DNA from: Halisarca cf. caerulea
Taxonomy: Eukaryota; Porifera; Demospongiae; Chondrillida; Halisarcidae
Assembly (NCBI GenBank): GCA_963170055.1
Contig: CAUJGJ010000242.1
Location: forward strand, 2,512,977-2,576,976
Direction: 5' to 3'
DNA length: 64,000 bases
Shown: positions 33,616 to 47,000 of the stretch, piece by piece
Numbering within the stretch: position 1 is the first letter of the stretch
How the letters are laid out: every line of letters starts with the position of its first letter
Made by a program: the position numbers and the translations under genes
Notes under the pieces: model-generated
The model's database searches: none
Told to the model about the DNA's origin: nothing
What the model saw: only the letters and a program-made list of their open reading frames with translations

Positions 33616-34421
33616 TATCCAGTAGGTAACAATGTTATTTATGTACAATTCAAGGGGGTTAAGGGATTGGTGACAGTGATCTTGAGTAAATTTTTCAAAA
33701 TTATAGCATAAAAGCTTGTTTTTCATCCATTTTCCAACAAATTATGCCTTTCAGGAACCCTAAGTGTATATGTTGAGATACAAGTTTAGGGAGGCAGTAG
33801 ATCTGCAAGGGGGGGCAACAGATCTCCAAGGGGGGGGGCGAATTTGAATTTTGTATTTTTGGATAAATTTACTTTAGACATTTAGTAGAATGTCCTCTGA
33901 AAGGAAAATGTGCCTATGATTTGCCAATCTGGAGTCACAGCTGTTGTTTCACCTACAGCAAGTATGAAATTTTTTTCCTGGATGAAGTGAGGCAGCCATT
34001 TGTTCAAAAGGAAAACGGTACTCAATAGCAGCACATTTCATGGCAATAGTCTCATTTGACAAGTACCTACTGACTCATAGTTGACCGGTGTATAATGAAT
34101 CACTGCCAAACAACAGCCAAAAAGTATACAATCCTCATTCATTCAGAAATTCAGTACTTTCAGTTCCTTTTTGTACTATTTTCGCGTTTGGTATAGAACA
34201 CATGATATTTGTGTGAATTTCAACCCTATTAAGCTTCAAAAAGGAACCCCTACATCAGTTTAATTCAATGTATGGGAGAGTAGGAGGGTTGAAATGGTAA
34301 ATTACTGGTTGCGAGGCAAAGAAAACAATATGTAAGGTACAAGGTGCCCATTTGTGCCATTTTTCATTCACATTTCTTTCTCATTCAACTAATCGACAAT
34401 TTTCCCGGTATTCAAGCTTAC

Positions 34422-34633
34422 CTGTTATTTGACATAAGTAAATTGGAACACAGGCCCTCCAACAAAGACATGGAATGAATTGTCACAAATACGAATATCT
34501 AACTTTCTACCAATGGCAGTTTTGATTGCTGTAACATTGTAAAAGATTTCAGCAAATATTGACAGTGACATAAAATATTCATCCATATCATGTCTGAATA
34601 CCAGCACATCAAAACCCGCATTAGTGAAAATCA
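34422..34633 (-). pseudogene. Array exon X, unit 1 copy
   Basis: A CGAAAAAAG acceptor precedes a frame reading VIFTNAGFDVLVFRHDMDEY, then FMSLSIFAEIFYNVTAIKTA and IGRKLDIRICDNSFHVF. It ends VKxQ with a TAA two codons before a CAG/GTAAGC donor. The other copies (about 36246-36460, 37828-38040, 39700-39910, 41270-41490) differ in the last 30 bases. The segment between X and the next Y on the same strand encodes MAVVQLRYDEEEEMMYFH followed by a stop in most copies and W in this one. Function unknown. Confidence 0.45.
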
Positions 34634-37600
34634 CCTTTTTTCGTCCAGTGGAAGTACATCATTTCCTCTTCTTCATCATAGCGAAGCTGCACTACAGCCA
34701 TCCCACTTCCAGTAGCAGCTAATAGTCATCCAGACATCATCTTCTTGCTAAACAAAGACAAGAGAAGTAAATACTCTGCACAATTGATATCCAACTCACC
34801 ACACAGTGACTCCTGCCACTGTGAAGTCTTCCGGAGGCCTTCGTCTTCTTCTTAGTCTTCTTCTTCGGGTGTTCCCATCCACTGGAGAGAAGTCTCGGGT
34901 CTAGATTGGAACAATCCTGTTTGTCCCATTGCAGGAAGTACCAGTCTCAACTTTCCAATAAATTGGAAAGGATCCTGGCAACCTCTCTTTAACAGAACGC
35001 ACAAGTTGATCCTCACTTCACCGAGGACTTCAGCTGAACTCCACACCTTGAAGTGAACCCAGTCGTCGTACATCAGAGAGAGCACGGTCTCAACCCTCCG
35101 TAGAGGGGACGTTCCGGCCTCCTCCCTTCAGTACTGTGACCCAGTCCAGCGACAAGATGTAACGGAGGCTCCAGCTGCAGGGAAACAAAGAAGAAAAGGT
35201 TACCAAAAATAGATAATAGTTCCACACATTTCAAGAAAACAGGCCAAATAGCAGTTGTAATAATGCAATGCTTTATCGGGGATGAGTCTCGATAAAGCAC
35301 CAGGGCTGCATACAGGATTCAGGGCTAGGGGGGGCAAATTGAGCTTCTTAAAATCTTAGGGGGGGGGGGGGGGCAACACAATATGGGAGTTTATAGGTGT
35401 ACAGAGACCGGGGGGGGTATTATAGGTACCAATGCTATGTGTGTGGGGGGGGGGGGGTATTATACAGTAGGTAACAATGTTATTTATGTACAATTCAAGG
35501 GGGTTAAGGGATTGGTGACAGTGATCTTGAGTAAATTTTTCAAAATTATAGCATAAAAGCTTGTTTTTCATCCATTTTCCAACAAATTATGCCTTTCAGG
35601 AACCCTTAGTGTATATGTTGAGATACAAGTTTAGGGAGGCAGTAGATCTGCAAGGGGGGGCAACAGATCTCCAGGGGGGGGCGAATTTGAATTTTGTATT
35701 TTCGGATAAATTTACTTTAGACATTTAGTAGAATGTCCTCTGAAAGGACAATGTGCCTATGATTTGCCAATCTGGAGTCACAGCTGTTGTTTCACCCACA
35801 GCAAGTATGAATTTTTTTTCCTGGATGAAGTGAGGCAGCCATTTGTTCGAAAGGAAAACAGTACTCAATAGCAGCACATTTCATGGCAATAGTCTCATTT
35901 GACAAGTACCTACTGACTCATAGTTGACCGGTGTATAATGAATCACTGCCAAACAGCCAAAAAGTATACAATCCTCATTCATTCAGAAATTCTTTTTTGT
36001 ACTATTTTCGCGTTTGGTATAGAACACATGATATTTGTGTGAACTTCAACCCTATTAAGCTTCAAAAAGGAACCCCTACATCAGTTTAATTCAATGTATG
36101 GGAGAGTAGGAGGGTAAAAATGGTAAATTACTGGTTGTGAGGCAAAGAAAACAATATGTAAGGTACAAGGTGCCCATTTGTGCCATTTTTCATTCACATT
36201 TCTTTCTCATTCAACTAATCGACAATTTTCCCGGTATTCAAGCTTACCTGTTATTTGACATAAGTAAACCAGTACATGGGCCCTCCTACATCAGACATGG
36301 AATGGATTGTCACAATTACGAATATCTAACTTTCTACCAATGGCAGTTTTGATTGCTGTAACATCGTAAAAGATTTCAGCAAATATTGACAGTGACATAA
36401 AATATTCATCCATATCATGTCTGAATACAAGCACATCAAAACCAGCATTGGTGAAAATCACCTTTTTTCGTTCAGTGGAAGTACATCATTTCCTCTTCTT
36501 CATCATAGCGAAGCTGCACTACTGCCATCCCACTTCCAGTAGCAGCTAATAGTCATCCAGACATCATCTTCTCGCTACACAAAGACAAGAGAAGTAAATA
36601 TTCTGTACAATTGTCATCCAACTCACCACACAGTGACTCCTGCCACTGTGAAGTCTTCCGGAGGCCTTCGTCTTCTTCTTAGTCTTCTTCGGGTGTTCCC
36701 ATCCACTGGAGAGAAGTCTCGGGTCTAGATTGGAACAATCCTGTTTGTCCCATTGCAGGAAGTACCAGTCTCAACTTTCCAAAAAATTGGAAAGGATCCT
36801 GGCAACCTCCCTTTAACAGAACGCACAAGTTGATCCTCACTTCACCGAGGACTTCAGCTGGAAACCACATCTCGAAGTGAACCCAGTCTTTGTACCGCAG
36901 AGAGAGCACGGTCTCAACCCTCTGTAGAGGGAACATTCCGCCCTCCTCCCTTTGGTACTGGTGACCCAGCCCAGCGACTAGATGCTATAGAGGCTCCAGC
37001 TGCAGGGAAACAAAGAAGAAATGGTTACCAAAAATAGGTAATAGTTCCACACATTTCAAGAAAACAGGCCAAATAGCAGTTGTAATAATGCAATGCTTTA
37101 TCGTGGATGAGTCTTGATAAAGCACTATAGTGGCTCATGCGTGACTAATCCATAACATGTGACGAGATCTGAGAAAAAGGGTCACTTCGCACTAAATATC
37201 CAATGCGGTGGTTATGTGAACCTAATACCTTAGTTGTAGCTGACCAAAGTTTGAATTTTGTATTTTTGGATAAATTTACTTCAGACATTTAGTAGAATGT
37301 CCTCTGAAAGGAAAATGTGTCTATGATTTGCCAATCTGGAGTTACAGCTGTTGTTTCACCTACAGCAAGTATGAAATTTTTTTCCTGGATGAAGTGAGGT
37401 AGCCATTTGTTCGAAAGGAAAACGGTACTCAATAGCAGCACATTTCATGGCAATAGTCTCATTTGACAAGTACCTACTGACTCATAGTTGATCGGTGTAT
37501 AATGAATCACTGCCAAACAACAGCCAAAAAGTATACAATCCTCATTCATTCAGAAATTCAGTACTTTCAGTTCTTTTTTGTACTATTTTCGCATTTGGTA

Positions 37601-40600
37601 TAGAACGCATGATATTTGTGTGAATTTCAACCCTATTAAGCTTCAAAAAGGAACCCCTACATCAGTTTAATTCAATGTATGGGAGAGTAGGAGGGTTAAA
37701 ATGGTAAATTACTGGTTGCGTGGCAAAGAAAACAATATGTAAGGTACAAGGTGCCCATTTGTGCCATTTTTCATTCACATTTCTTTCTCATTCAACTAAT
37801 CGACAATTTTCCCGGTATTCAAGCTTACCTGTTATTTGACATAAGTAAACCAGTACATGGGCCCTCCTACATCAGACATGGAATGAATTGTCACAAATAC
37901 GAATATCTAACTTTCTACCAATGGCAGTTTTGATTGCTGTAACATTGTAAAAGATTTCAGCAAATATTGACAGTGACATAAAATATTCATCCATATCATG
38001 TCTGAATACCAGCACATCAAAACCCGCATTAGTGAAAATCACCTTTTTTCGTTCAGTGGAAGTACATCATTTCCTCTTCTTCATCATAGTGAAGCTGCAC
38101 TACTGCCATCCCCCTTCCAGTAGCAGCTAATAGTCATCCGGGCATCATCTTCTCGCTAAACAAAGACAAGAGAAGTAAATACTCTGCACAATTGATATCC
38201 AACTCACCACACAGTGACTCCTGCCACTGTGAAGTCTTCCGGAGGCCTTCGTCTTCTTCTTAGTCTTCTTCTTCGGGTGTTCCCATCCACTGGAGAGAAG
38301 TCTCGGGTCTAGATTGGAACAATCCTGTTTGTCCCATTGCAGGAAGTACCAGTCTCAACTTTCCAATAAATTAGAAAGGATCCTGGCAACCTCCCTTTAA
38401 CAGAACGCACAAGTTGATCCTCACTTCACCGAGGACTTCAGCTGAACTCCACACCTTGAAGTGAACCCAGTCGTCGTACATCAGAGAGAGCACGGTCTCA
38501 ACCCTCCGTAGAGGGGACGTTCCGGCCTCCTCCCTTCAGTACTGTGACCCAGTCCAGCGACAAGATGTAACGGAGGCTCCAGCTGCAGGGAAACAAAGAA
38601 AAAAAATAGGTTACCAAAAATAGATAATACGTAGTTCCACACATTTCAAGAAAACAGGCCAAATAGCAGTTGTAATAATGCAATGCTTTATCGTGGATGA
38701 GTCTCGATAAAGCACCAGGGCTGCATACAGGATTCGGTGCTAGGGGGGGCAAATTGAGCTTCCTAAAATCTTAGGGGGGGGGAGGGGGGGCAACACAATA
38801 TGGGAGTTTATAGGTGTACAGAGACCGGGGGGGGGTGGGGGGGTGGGGTATTATAGGTACCAATGCTATGTGGGGGGGGGGGGGGGGGGGATTATCCAGT
38901 AGGTAACAATGTTATTTATGTACAATTCAAGGGGGTTAAGGGATTGGTGACAGTGATCTTGAGTAAATTTTTCAAAATTATAGCATAAAAGCTTGTTTTT
39001 CATCCATTTTCCAACAAATTATGCCTTTCAGGAACCCTTAGTGTATATGTTGAGATACAAGTTTAGGGAGGCAGTAGATCTGCAAGGGGGGGCAACAGAT
39101 CTCCAGGGGGGGGCGAATTTGAATTTTGTATTTTTGGATAAATTTACTTCAGACATTTAGTAGAATGTCCTCTGAAAGGAAAATGTGTCTATGATTTGCC
39201 AATCTGGAGTTACAGCTGTTGTTTCACCTACAGCAAGTATGAAATTTTTTTCCTGGATGAAGTGAGGCAGCCATTTGTTCGAAAGGAAAACGGTACTCAA
39301 TAGCAGCACATTTCATGGCAATAGTCTCATTTGACAAGTAACTACTGACTCATAGTTGATCGGTGTATAATGAATCACTGCCAAACAACAGCCAAAAAGT
39401 ATACAATCCTCATTCATTCAGAAATTCAGTACTTTCAGTTCTTCTTTGTACTATTTCGCATTTGGTATAGAACGCATGATATTTGTGTGAACTTTAACCC
39501 TATTAAGCTTCAAAAAGGAACCCCTACATCAGTTTAATTCAATGTATGGGAGAGTAGGAGGGTTAAAATGGTAAATTACTGGTTGCAAGGCAAAGAAAAC
39601 AATATGTAAGGTACAAGGTGCCCATTTGTGCCATTTTCCATTCACATTTCTTTCTCATTCAACTAATCGACAATTTTCCCGGTATTCAAGCTTACCTGTT
39701 ATTTGACATAAGTAAACCAGTACATGGGCCCTCCTATATCAGACATGGAATGAATTGTCACAAATACGAATATCTAACTTTCTACCAATGGCAGTTTTGA
39801 TTGCTGTAACATTGTAAAAGATTTCAGCAAATATTGACAGTGACATAAAATATTCATCCATATCATGTCTGAATACAAGCACATCAAAACCAGCATTGGT
39901 GAAAATCACCTTTTTTCGTTCAGTGGAAGTACATCATTTCCTCTTCTTCATCATAGCGAAGTTGCACAACAGCCATCCCACTTCCAGTAGCAGCTAATAG
40001 TCATCCGGGCATCATCTTCTCGCTACACAAAGACAAGAGAAGTAAATATTCTGTACAATTGATATCCAACTCACCACACAGTGACTCCTGCCACTGTGAA
40101 GTCTTCCGGAGGCCTTCGTCTTCTTCTTAGTCTTCTTCGGGTGTTCCCATCCACTGGAGAGAAGTCTCGGGTCTAGATTGGAACAATCCTGTTTGTCCCA
40201 TTGCAGGAAGTACCAGTCTCAACTTTCCAATAAATTGGAAAGGATCCTGGCAACCTCCCTTTAACAGAACGCACAAGTTGATCCTCACTTCACCGAGGAC
40301 TTCAGCTGGAAACCACATCTCGAAGTGAACCCAGTCTTTGTACCGCAGAGAGAGCACGGTCTCAACCCTCCGTAGAGGGGACATTCCGCCCTCCTCCCTT
40401 TGGTACTGGTGACCCAGCCCAGCAACTAGATGCTATAGAGGCTCCAGCTGCAGGGAAACAAAGAAGAAATGGTTACCAAAAATAGGTAATAGTTCCACAC
40501 ATTTCAAGAAAACAGGCCAAATAGCAGTTGTAATAATGCAATGCTTTATCGTGGATGAGTCTCGATAAAGCACTATTGTGGCTCATGCGTGACTAATCCA

Positions 40601-41652
40601 TAACATGTGACGAGATCTGAGAAAAAGGGTCACTTCGCACTAAATATCCAATGCGGTGGTTATGTGAACCTAATACCTTAGTTGTAGCTGACCAAAGTTT
40701 GAATTTTGTATTTTTGGATAAATTTACTTTAGACATTTAGTAGAATGTCCTCTGAAAGGACAATGTGTCTATGATTTGCCAATCTGGAGTTACAGCTGTT
40801 GTTTCACCTACAGCAAGTATGAATTTTTTTCCTGGATAAAGTGAGGCAGCCATTTGTTCGAGAGGAAAACAGTACTCAATAGCAGCACATTTCATGGCAA
40901 TAGTCTCATTTGACAAGTAACTACTGACTCATAGTTGACTGGTGTATAATGAATCACTGCCAAACAACAGCCAAAAAGTATACAATCCTCATTCATTCAG
41001 AAATTCAGTACTTTCAGTTCTTTTTGTACTATTTTCACGTTTGGTATAGAACACATGATATTTGTGTGAACTTCAACCCTATTAAGCTTCAAAAAGGAAC
41101 CCCTACATCAGTTTAATTCAATGTATGGGAGAGTAGGAGGGTTAAAATGGTAAATTACTGGTTGCGAGGCAAAGAAAACAATATGTAAGGTACAAGGTGC
41201 CCATTTGTGTCATTTTTCATTCACATTTCTTTCTCATTCAACTAATCGGCAATTTTCCCTGTATTCAAGCTTAGCTGTCATTTGACGTAAGTAAACCAGT
41301 ACATGGGCCCTCCTACATCAGACATGGAATGAATTGTCACATTACGAATATCTCACTATCTACCAATGGCAGTTTTGATTGCTGTAACATTGTAAAAGAT
41401 TTCAGCAAATATTGACAGTGACATAAAATATTCATCCCTATCATGTCTGAAAACAAGCACATCAAAACCCGCATTGGTGAAAATCACCTTTTTTCGTTCA
41501 GTGGAAGTACATCATTTCCTCTTCTTCATCATAGCGAAGCTGCACTACTGCCATCCCACTTCCAGTAGCAGCTAATAGTCATCCAGACATCATCTTCTCG
41601 CTAAACAAAGACAAGAGAAGTAAATACTCTGCACAATTGATATCCAACTCAC

Positions 41653-42026
41653 CACACAGTGACTCCTGCCACTGTGAAGTCTTCTGGAGGTCTTCTTCTT
41701 CTTCTTTTTCTTTTTCAGGTGTTCCCATCCACTGGAGGGAAGTCTCAGGTCCAGATTGGAACAAACTTGGTTGTCCCATATCAGAGAGTACCAGTCTCAA
41801 CTTTCCAATAAATTGGAAAGGATCCTGGCAACCTCCCCTCTACAGAACGCCCAAACCTGATCCTCACTTCACCGAGTACTTCCGCTGGAAACCACATCTC
41901 GAAGTGAACCCAGTCTTCGTACCGCAGAGAGAGCACGGTCTCAACCCTCCGTAGAGGGGACGTTCCGGCCTCCTCCCTTTGGTACTGGTGACCCAGCCCA
42001 GCGACTAGATGCTATAGAGGCTCCAG
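41653..42026 (-). pseudogene. Array exon Y, last copy
   Basis: An intact CCCCTGCAG acceptor and GTGAGT donor. This copy keeps the most complete ends: EEAGTSPLRRVETVLSLRY followed by EDWVHFEMWFPAEVLGEVRI, and at the 3' end LFQSGPETSLQWMGTPEK, an acidic run and QKTSQWQESLC up to the donor. A one-base length difference near RI joins these in different frames, and a TAG occurs near the start. The unbroken acidic run here is replaced by a stop in the array copies. Confidence 0.5.
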
Positions 42027-42220
42027 CTGCAGGGGAAAGCAAGAAGAATATGTCATCAAACAAATAACTATAAAATTTCCACATAGTATAGCAAGACAAC
42101 AGGCCATAAAGCATTCATAAGCATAGACATAAGTATTCATGGACAAGCTACTATAGTGTCTCCTTCCTTCTTAAACATTTTCAAAGAGAATTTAATCGCT
42201 TTGGGTAAAACAATTCAAAG

Positions 42221-42481
42221 TTAACCAATTTTATACTTCTTATAGAAAACCGTATAGTGTAGGGGCAATAACTGCTTTGACTGCCTGACCATCTGAGCAC
42301 CAATTGAACGATTGTGTGACTGGCAGTGACGTTTTGCAAGAGATCGTTCCACCCACTCCTTTCTCTCCAAACGAGTCTTTAGTAGTGACATTTCACCACA
42401 TCGCAACAACCACTCCCATTGCTGCTTAGTTTCATTAGGCAATTTATCTCCTGAAATTCTTAAGGCGCCTTCTTTGATCGT
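42221..42481 (-). CDS. Hypothetical terminal exon downstream of the array
   Basis: After a TTAG acceptor the frame stays open for 86 codons to TAA. It starts TIKEGALRISGDKLPNETKQ, then QWEWLLRCGEMSLLKTRLER and KEWVERSLAKRHCQSHNRSI. The composition is Lys/Arg/Gln-rich and protein-like, with no repeats. No family is recognised. It lies just downstream (on the minus strand) of a diverged exon X copy at about 42490-42620, so it may be the original partner of X. Expression is unproven. Confidence 0.4.
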   Translation of the reverse strand, partial: TIKEGALRISGDKLPNETKQQWEWLLRCGEMSLLKTRLERKEWVERSLAKRHCQSHNRSIGAQMVRQSKQLLPLHYTVFYKKYKIG

Positions 42482-42668
42482 CTAACAGCGTTTGTATATT
42501 ATTTGACAAGAGTAAATGGAACATGGGCCCACAAACATCGAATGTGGAATGAATTGTCACAAATAACGAATATATAATTTTCTTCCGATGGGGGTATTGA
42601 TTGCTGTAATACTTTTAATGATATTTAGCAAATATTGACACAAATATGAATTATTAGTATAATAATTT

Positions 42669-42992
42669 TCACATTATAGTCGTGAATAACTCTATTAGTA
42701 CCATTAAAAGTGTGGACTTTTTCAAAGGCTGGGGAATATGGCAAGGATTGATGCTGCACAAGTGAGAACCATTCGATGGAGACAGGCCATGCAATATCCA
42801 AAGAAGGTAAACGGACAAGCCTGATTTTGGCAAAGGAGGACATTGCAAACAAGATCTTCGGTGCCGATTGGCGATATCAAAAAGATTAATCACCTTTTTA
42901 TACTGCCTTCCAACCACCCTAAACTCTTCACCACTTACTGTAATATGTGACCGTACTTGTAAAAAGGGACCACTTTTGGAGTAAAATAACAA
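42669..42992 (-). CDS. Hypothetical minus-strand open segment
   Basis: Two overlapping minus-strand frames look protein-like: one reads GEEFRVVGRQYKKVINLFDI, the other SFAKIRLVRLPSLDIAWPVS and LPYSPAFEKVHTFNG. They may be two exons or one frameshifted exon. No domain recognised. Confidence 0.25.
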   Translation of the reverse strand: MLFYSKSGPFLQVRSHITVSGEEFRVVGRQYKKVINLFDIANRHRRSCLQCPPLPKSGLSVYLLWILHGLSPSNGSHLCSINPCHIPQPLKKSTLLMVLIELFTTIM

Positions 42993-43739
42993 ATTATCGA
43001 AACGTGCGTGAAATACGTTTCTTACACATCTTCGATCGATGTTGATTATGACTCTTCGGAAGACACTAAAGAAACCCGTATTGTAGAAGGGTATTTTCGC
43101 TCGTTATCAGCTCGTAGCCTACCTACGTACGTAGCCACAAGCTTATATCTCCAAGATCGTTCCCATTTTGCTAAGGAGAACGCGTGGTTTAGTATTTTGG
43201 TCAGAAAAAGAGAGCATTTCCATCTTGATGTGTGATTTGCCGTACTAGTAAGTTGTGACATTGGCCAAGAAATCTCCACGTAGGTCGGCCAACGCCTGTT
43301 CAAAGGCATACAAAAAACAAGGTCGAAGTTTAACCAATGTTTGAAGAGCACAGAAAGACTTCCTAAAGGCACAACAGAGAAATATTTTTCGTAATTGCGG
43401 TATTCTCCGTTATTACGCAGAGTAATTGCGCACAGTAATACGTACGTAAATGCACGTATTGCAGATCGCAATGTAAACTTTTTTTTGATCCCTACCGTAT
43501 GTGTTCATATATTACAGTATTGAATAAAATTACTTCACTCTGATAAGTACGGGCAGTTTCCATGTACCAGCAAATACAAGCGAGGCCTTGCAAGTACCCG
43601 CATCGATTTACACCAATTTTCTCGTCCGTTAGTGTAAAATGGCAGCATTGACATTTTCATGGTCAACTGTAACAAACCTAGTTGTCCGAATAAAAGCAAT
43701 ATGGTAGATCAGCTTTCCAATTATGTGAGAGAGTCAATA

Positions 43740-44067
43740 CCGTAGAGCGGGAAATTTTCGCGGCATAAATTTTCGCGAATCGAAGTAAAATATAATTTTC
43801 ACGAGTTATATTTTCGCGATATGAAGATTTGTATTTGCGTTTTTTTACGTTTACAAGTCGTTTCCGTCCATTTCTAGACCATTTCAAGTTCGGAGCATGC
43901 TTTTCGCTGAGTTTAACGCTCCATTCCTTAGAGAATCTTATTACAGCACACTGTTTTCCCGACTTTTGTGCGCATCTGGCGAAATTTTCGCAGTTAAAGT
44001 TTCGCGAATCCGTACAATTCGCGAATATAGCGAAAATATTACCTCGCGAAAATTTCCTGCTCTACGG
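43740..44067. mobile_element. 328-bp MITE with TA target duplication
   Basis: It starts CCGTAGAGCGGGAAATTTTC and ends with the inverse GAAAATTTCCTGCTCTACGG, about 24 bp with one mismatch. TA flanks each side, as for Tc1/mariner-type elements. The interior is rich in TTTCGCGAA motifs. Confidence 0.85.
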
Positions 44068-44069
44068 TA

Positions 44070-47000
44070 TCTCATGTAGCAAATAACAAAGAGTGCTGTG
44101 GACAACGTACCAATTTTGGAGACCGGTGGAAGGCAAGAAGATTTGCAAGTTGATAGAAAATATGCTTGAAGTCCTGTAAATAGCTTCTTTTAGTAAAATA
44201 TATTCTTTTATTATTTTCTATTAGTTATAACTTCATTGTAATGTGCATCACAGCTCTGAATATGCCAACATGTGCCATTATCACCACACATAGTCATAAT
44301 AATAATAATTTGAACTAAGTTCGATGAGATACACAGATCTCCCACAACCACTAGTTGAGGCACTATATACAGGAGGCAAAAGTTTGGTCACGTTTTGTTT
44401 TGAAAAAACAAATAGGAAGCGCTGTAGCGCTTTGTTCCGTTTTAGTCTTCCTCTTTGTAGAGCGCTGGTTCAGTTTTAATGTGTTAATTGTGAAGGAATC
44501 CCATGCACATTGGGCATTAAAGTGAGATTGTACGTATTTTGGATAAGCGATCGATCTTCAAGGATGTTAGTTTGGTGAGTGCAACAAAAGTAGGTTCTTG
44601 TTCTTTTATTTGTGTGAGCTCCAACAATCAGGCATCATCTTCAGAAAGAGAGAATCAGCGCATCATGGGAGTGCATATTTTCAGGGATAATCTGACGGGT
44701 AGAATCCTTAGAAAGCGAGCGTCATCGTTGCAGGCTATATACCAGGTTAGTATAGTGAACAAATTCACAGAAGATGACAAACCACCGCTAACAAGGTCTA
44801 CCGAAAGCTCCAAGAGAAAAGTGTCAGCCTGTCGCTCAGAAAAATACTCTGTTGTAGAAAAGCGCTAAGGTGGAATTATTGAGGGAGAAAACGCTCTATT
44901 CGACACCTTGCGTTTTGTGCTGCCATCTAAATGTTTTTACGGTTTTTCGTTTATTTCCGTTTCGTTTTATTCCATTCCATTTCTGTACATTCTTGCGTAA
45001 AAACAAAAATGATTTCCATGATGAAGGGCTAACTTTCATTCTGTTCTATTGTGTCGTGACAATGGTTATGACAAATATTAAGAATTTTCGACAAAAATTA
45101 AAATGGACCCATCTGTGTTCATATTTAGAACGTTTAAGGACTCTTCTGAGCAGATGACAAATTAACAATAGCAATTAGAAAGTCAAAAAATTGTCACACA
45201 ACAGTAAAGGATGTTAGGTGATTCCTAATATCGTTGTGTACATGTATAGCATTGAGCAGGAAAAATATAACCAGGTACGTCTGAGCTACATATAAGCATT
45301 GTGAATAATTATCACAATTTTGTATTTGGAAAGTACATGGACATACATACATGTACATTGGAGTTAGATTTTCTCCAATTAGACGAAAAGTGTTAAGCAA
45401 ACTCATGTCGGTGTCGTCTCTGTCGGACACCTACACGTCCTTATTTTAAGGTTTACTGTAATTAATTGCAACTTGTTTTGAATCATTTATACTTTTCTGC
45501 GCACAATGTACATTATCAAGTTGCAGTTTAGTACACAGGGTGTTTATATCCGCCTGTAACCATTCAGGAATCAATGCATGCACGAATGAATTAATAACCT
45601 ATGTGCATTACAGAAAAAGTAAAGAAAATGTTCTGGGTTATCATGAAGTTGCTATGAACCACAAACTACCTGATTTACAACTAAAACAGCTAGAAAAATA
45701 CAACTTACAACAAAATCGATTAACGTAAACTGTCAGTTGACTTGAGGAAAAAAAATCTATCAATACTCTCCTCGTACAACCAGGAAACTAAATTAAATGC
45801 ATATATCATCGAAAATCATCATATTGCATCACCAAGATTGGCTGTTTTTCAGTACGTTGACAGATAATCACTTCTCCAGAACTGAAGGCGTCCTAGAACT
45901 TTCTCTTTTGTTCCATAGTTGGACTTTGAATGCTTGAAACTATTGCATTTCTGTTTGCATGAAGTGATATGAGATGAACGAGCGAATGGGATGCAAATTT
46001 TCACCAATTTTGCACCGCAGGTGATATTTTTCATTACAAAACTGCTCATCCTGGTTATATTTCTTACTGCTAACAAATTTCAGACAGATCATGAGATTTG
46101 CTAAGTATTGACATAAGTTTCAAAAGGGTGATGTGTCATTTACCAGGAGTTTTCAAACCATCACTGCTCCCTTACTTTGCCTTTTCAATTACTCATACAC
46201 TCTTGTATTTACCGCATACATGCATAAGTTCACTTTCATGAATGATAAAGGGTAGCATATAAAAAAATAAACGAGTGTAACATTAAAAAACATTGCAACA
46301 TCTTCTTGACTGTCATTATCCATTTATAGTAAGGGCGGATACAATAGCATTAAACTGTTGTGAAAGTGGACATATATTGTTGCTGACTTTTAATTACGAC
46401 GTATCTGTTGCGCTTTTAAGAGTCAGTTATTTTTCTCATTGTCAAAATCCATTATAATGAGCCTGTGGCAACAAAAAGTAGTTTTCCTATTCTAGCCAAT
46501 TGTTTGCTAATGGTATGTAACGGGGTCCGCAATCACAGTGGCACACAGTTGTTAAAAGCTCAAGAACCAAGGAAATTAACATCTTACAAAGTTCGTTCAC
46601 ACAGTTGATACATCTTGCCTCGGATAACATCGCATGTGCCCAGAATGCCCCAAAAGTAGTTCATTGTATATAATATAACTTGCAGAAGACTTTCAAACGC
46701 ATCTCTTGGAAGTGACATGGTCACTGTTTAATGGCAGATGTTACCCCTTCTTTCTATACAACAATCAGCACTACTCTGGCAGGATATAAGACCCGTTGCA
46801 ATGTATTGTGTGTGACTTGGACAACTATTATACAAAGATGTGCACCGTATGATTGAGCCCATTACAACCTGATCGTCCCAATTCCCCCTTTTTCTGAGCA
46901 TTGCAATTGTTTTGGCATTTAACACCAAAGATGTAATTTCACAACTGTTGGATGCCACTTCATCAGTCTACAACTACGTACATTATTGTAATCCTTTGCA

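Larger units (their letters stand above)
32882..42026 (-). repeat. Tandem array of 1.6-1.9 kb units (A-A-B-A-B plus partial)
   Basis: The landmark CATCTTCTCGCTAAACAAAG, with variants, recurs at about 32882, 34739, 36567, 38147, 40012 and 41588. This gives units of 1857, 1828, 1580, 1865 and 1576 bp. Long units (A) contain poly-G blocks near 33500, 35360 and 38775. Short units (B) replace that part with a shared segment containing GTGGCTCATGCGTGACTAAT. Each unit holds two exon-like segments on the minus strand, X and Y, with plausible splice sites. Identity between units is high, so the expansion is recent. Confidence 0.9.

Noticed and set aside
43046..43471. 141-codon minus-strand frame
   Set aside because: It overlaps a plus-strand frame of similar quality and has no recognisable domain or splice sites. 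I could not choose between them.
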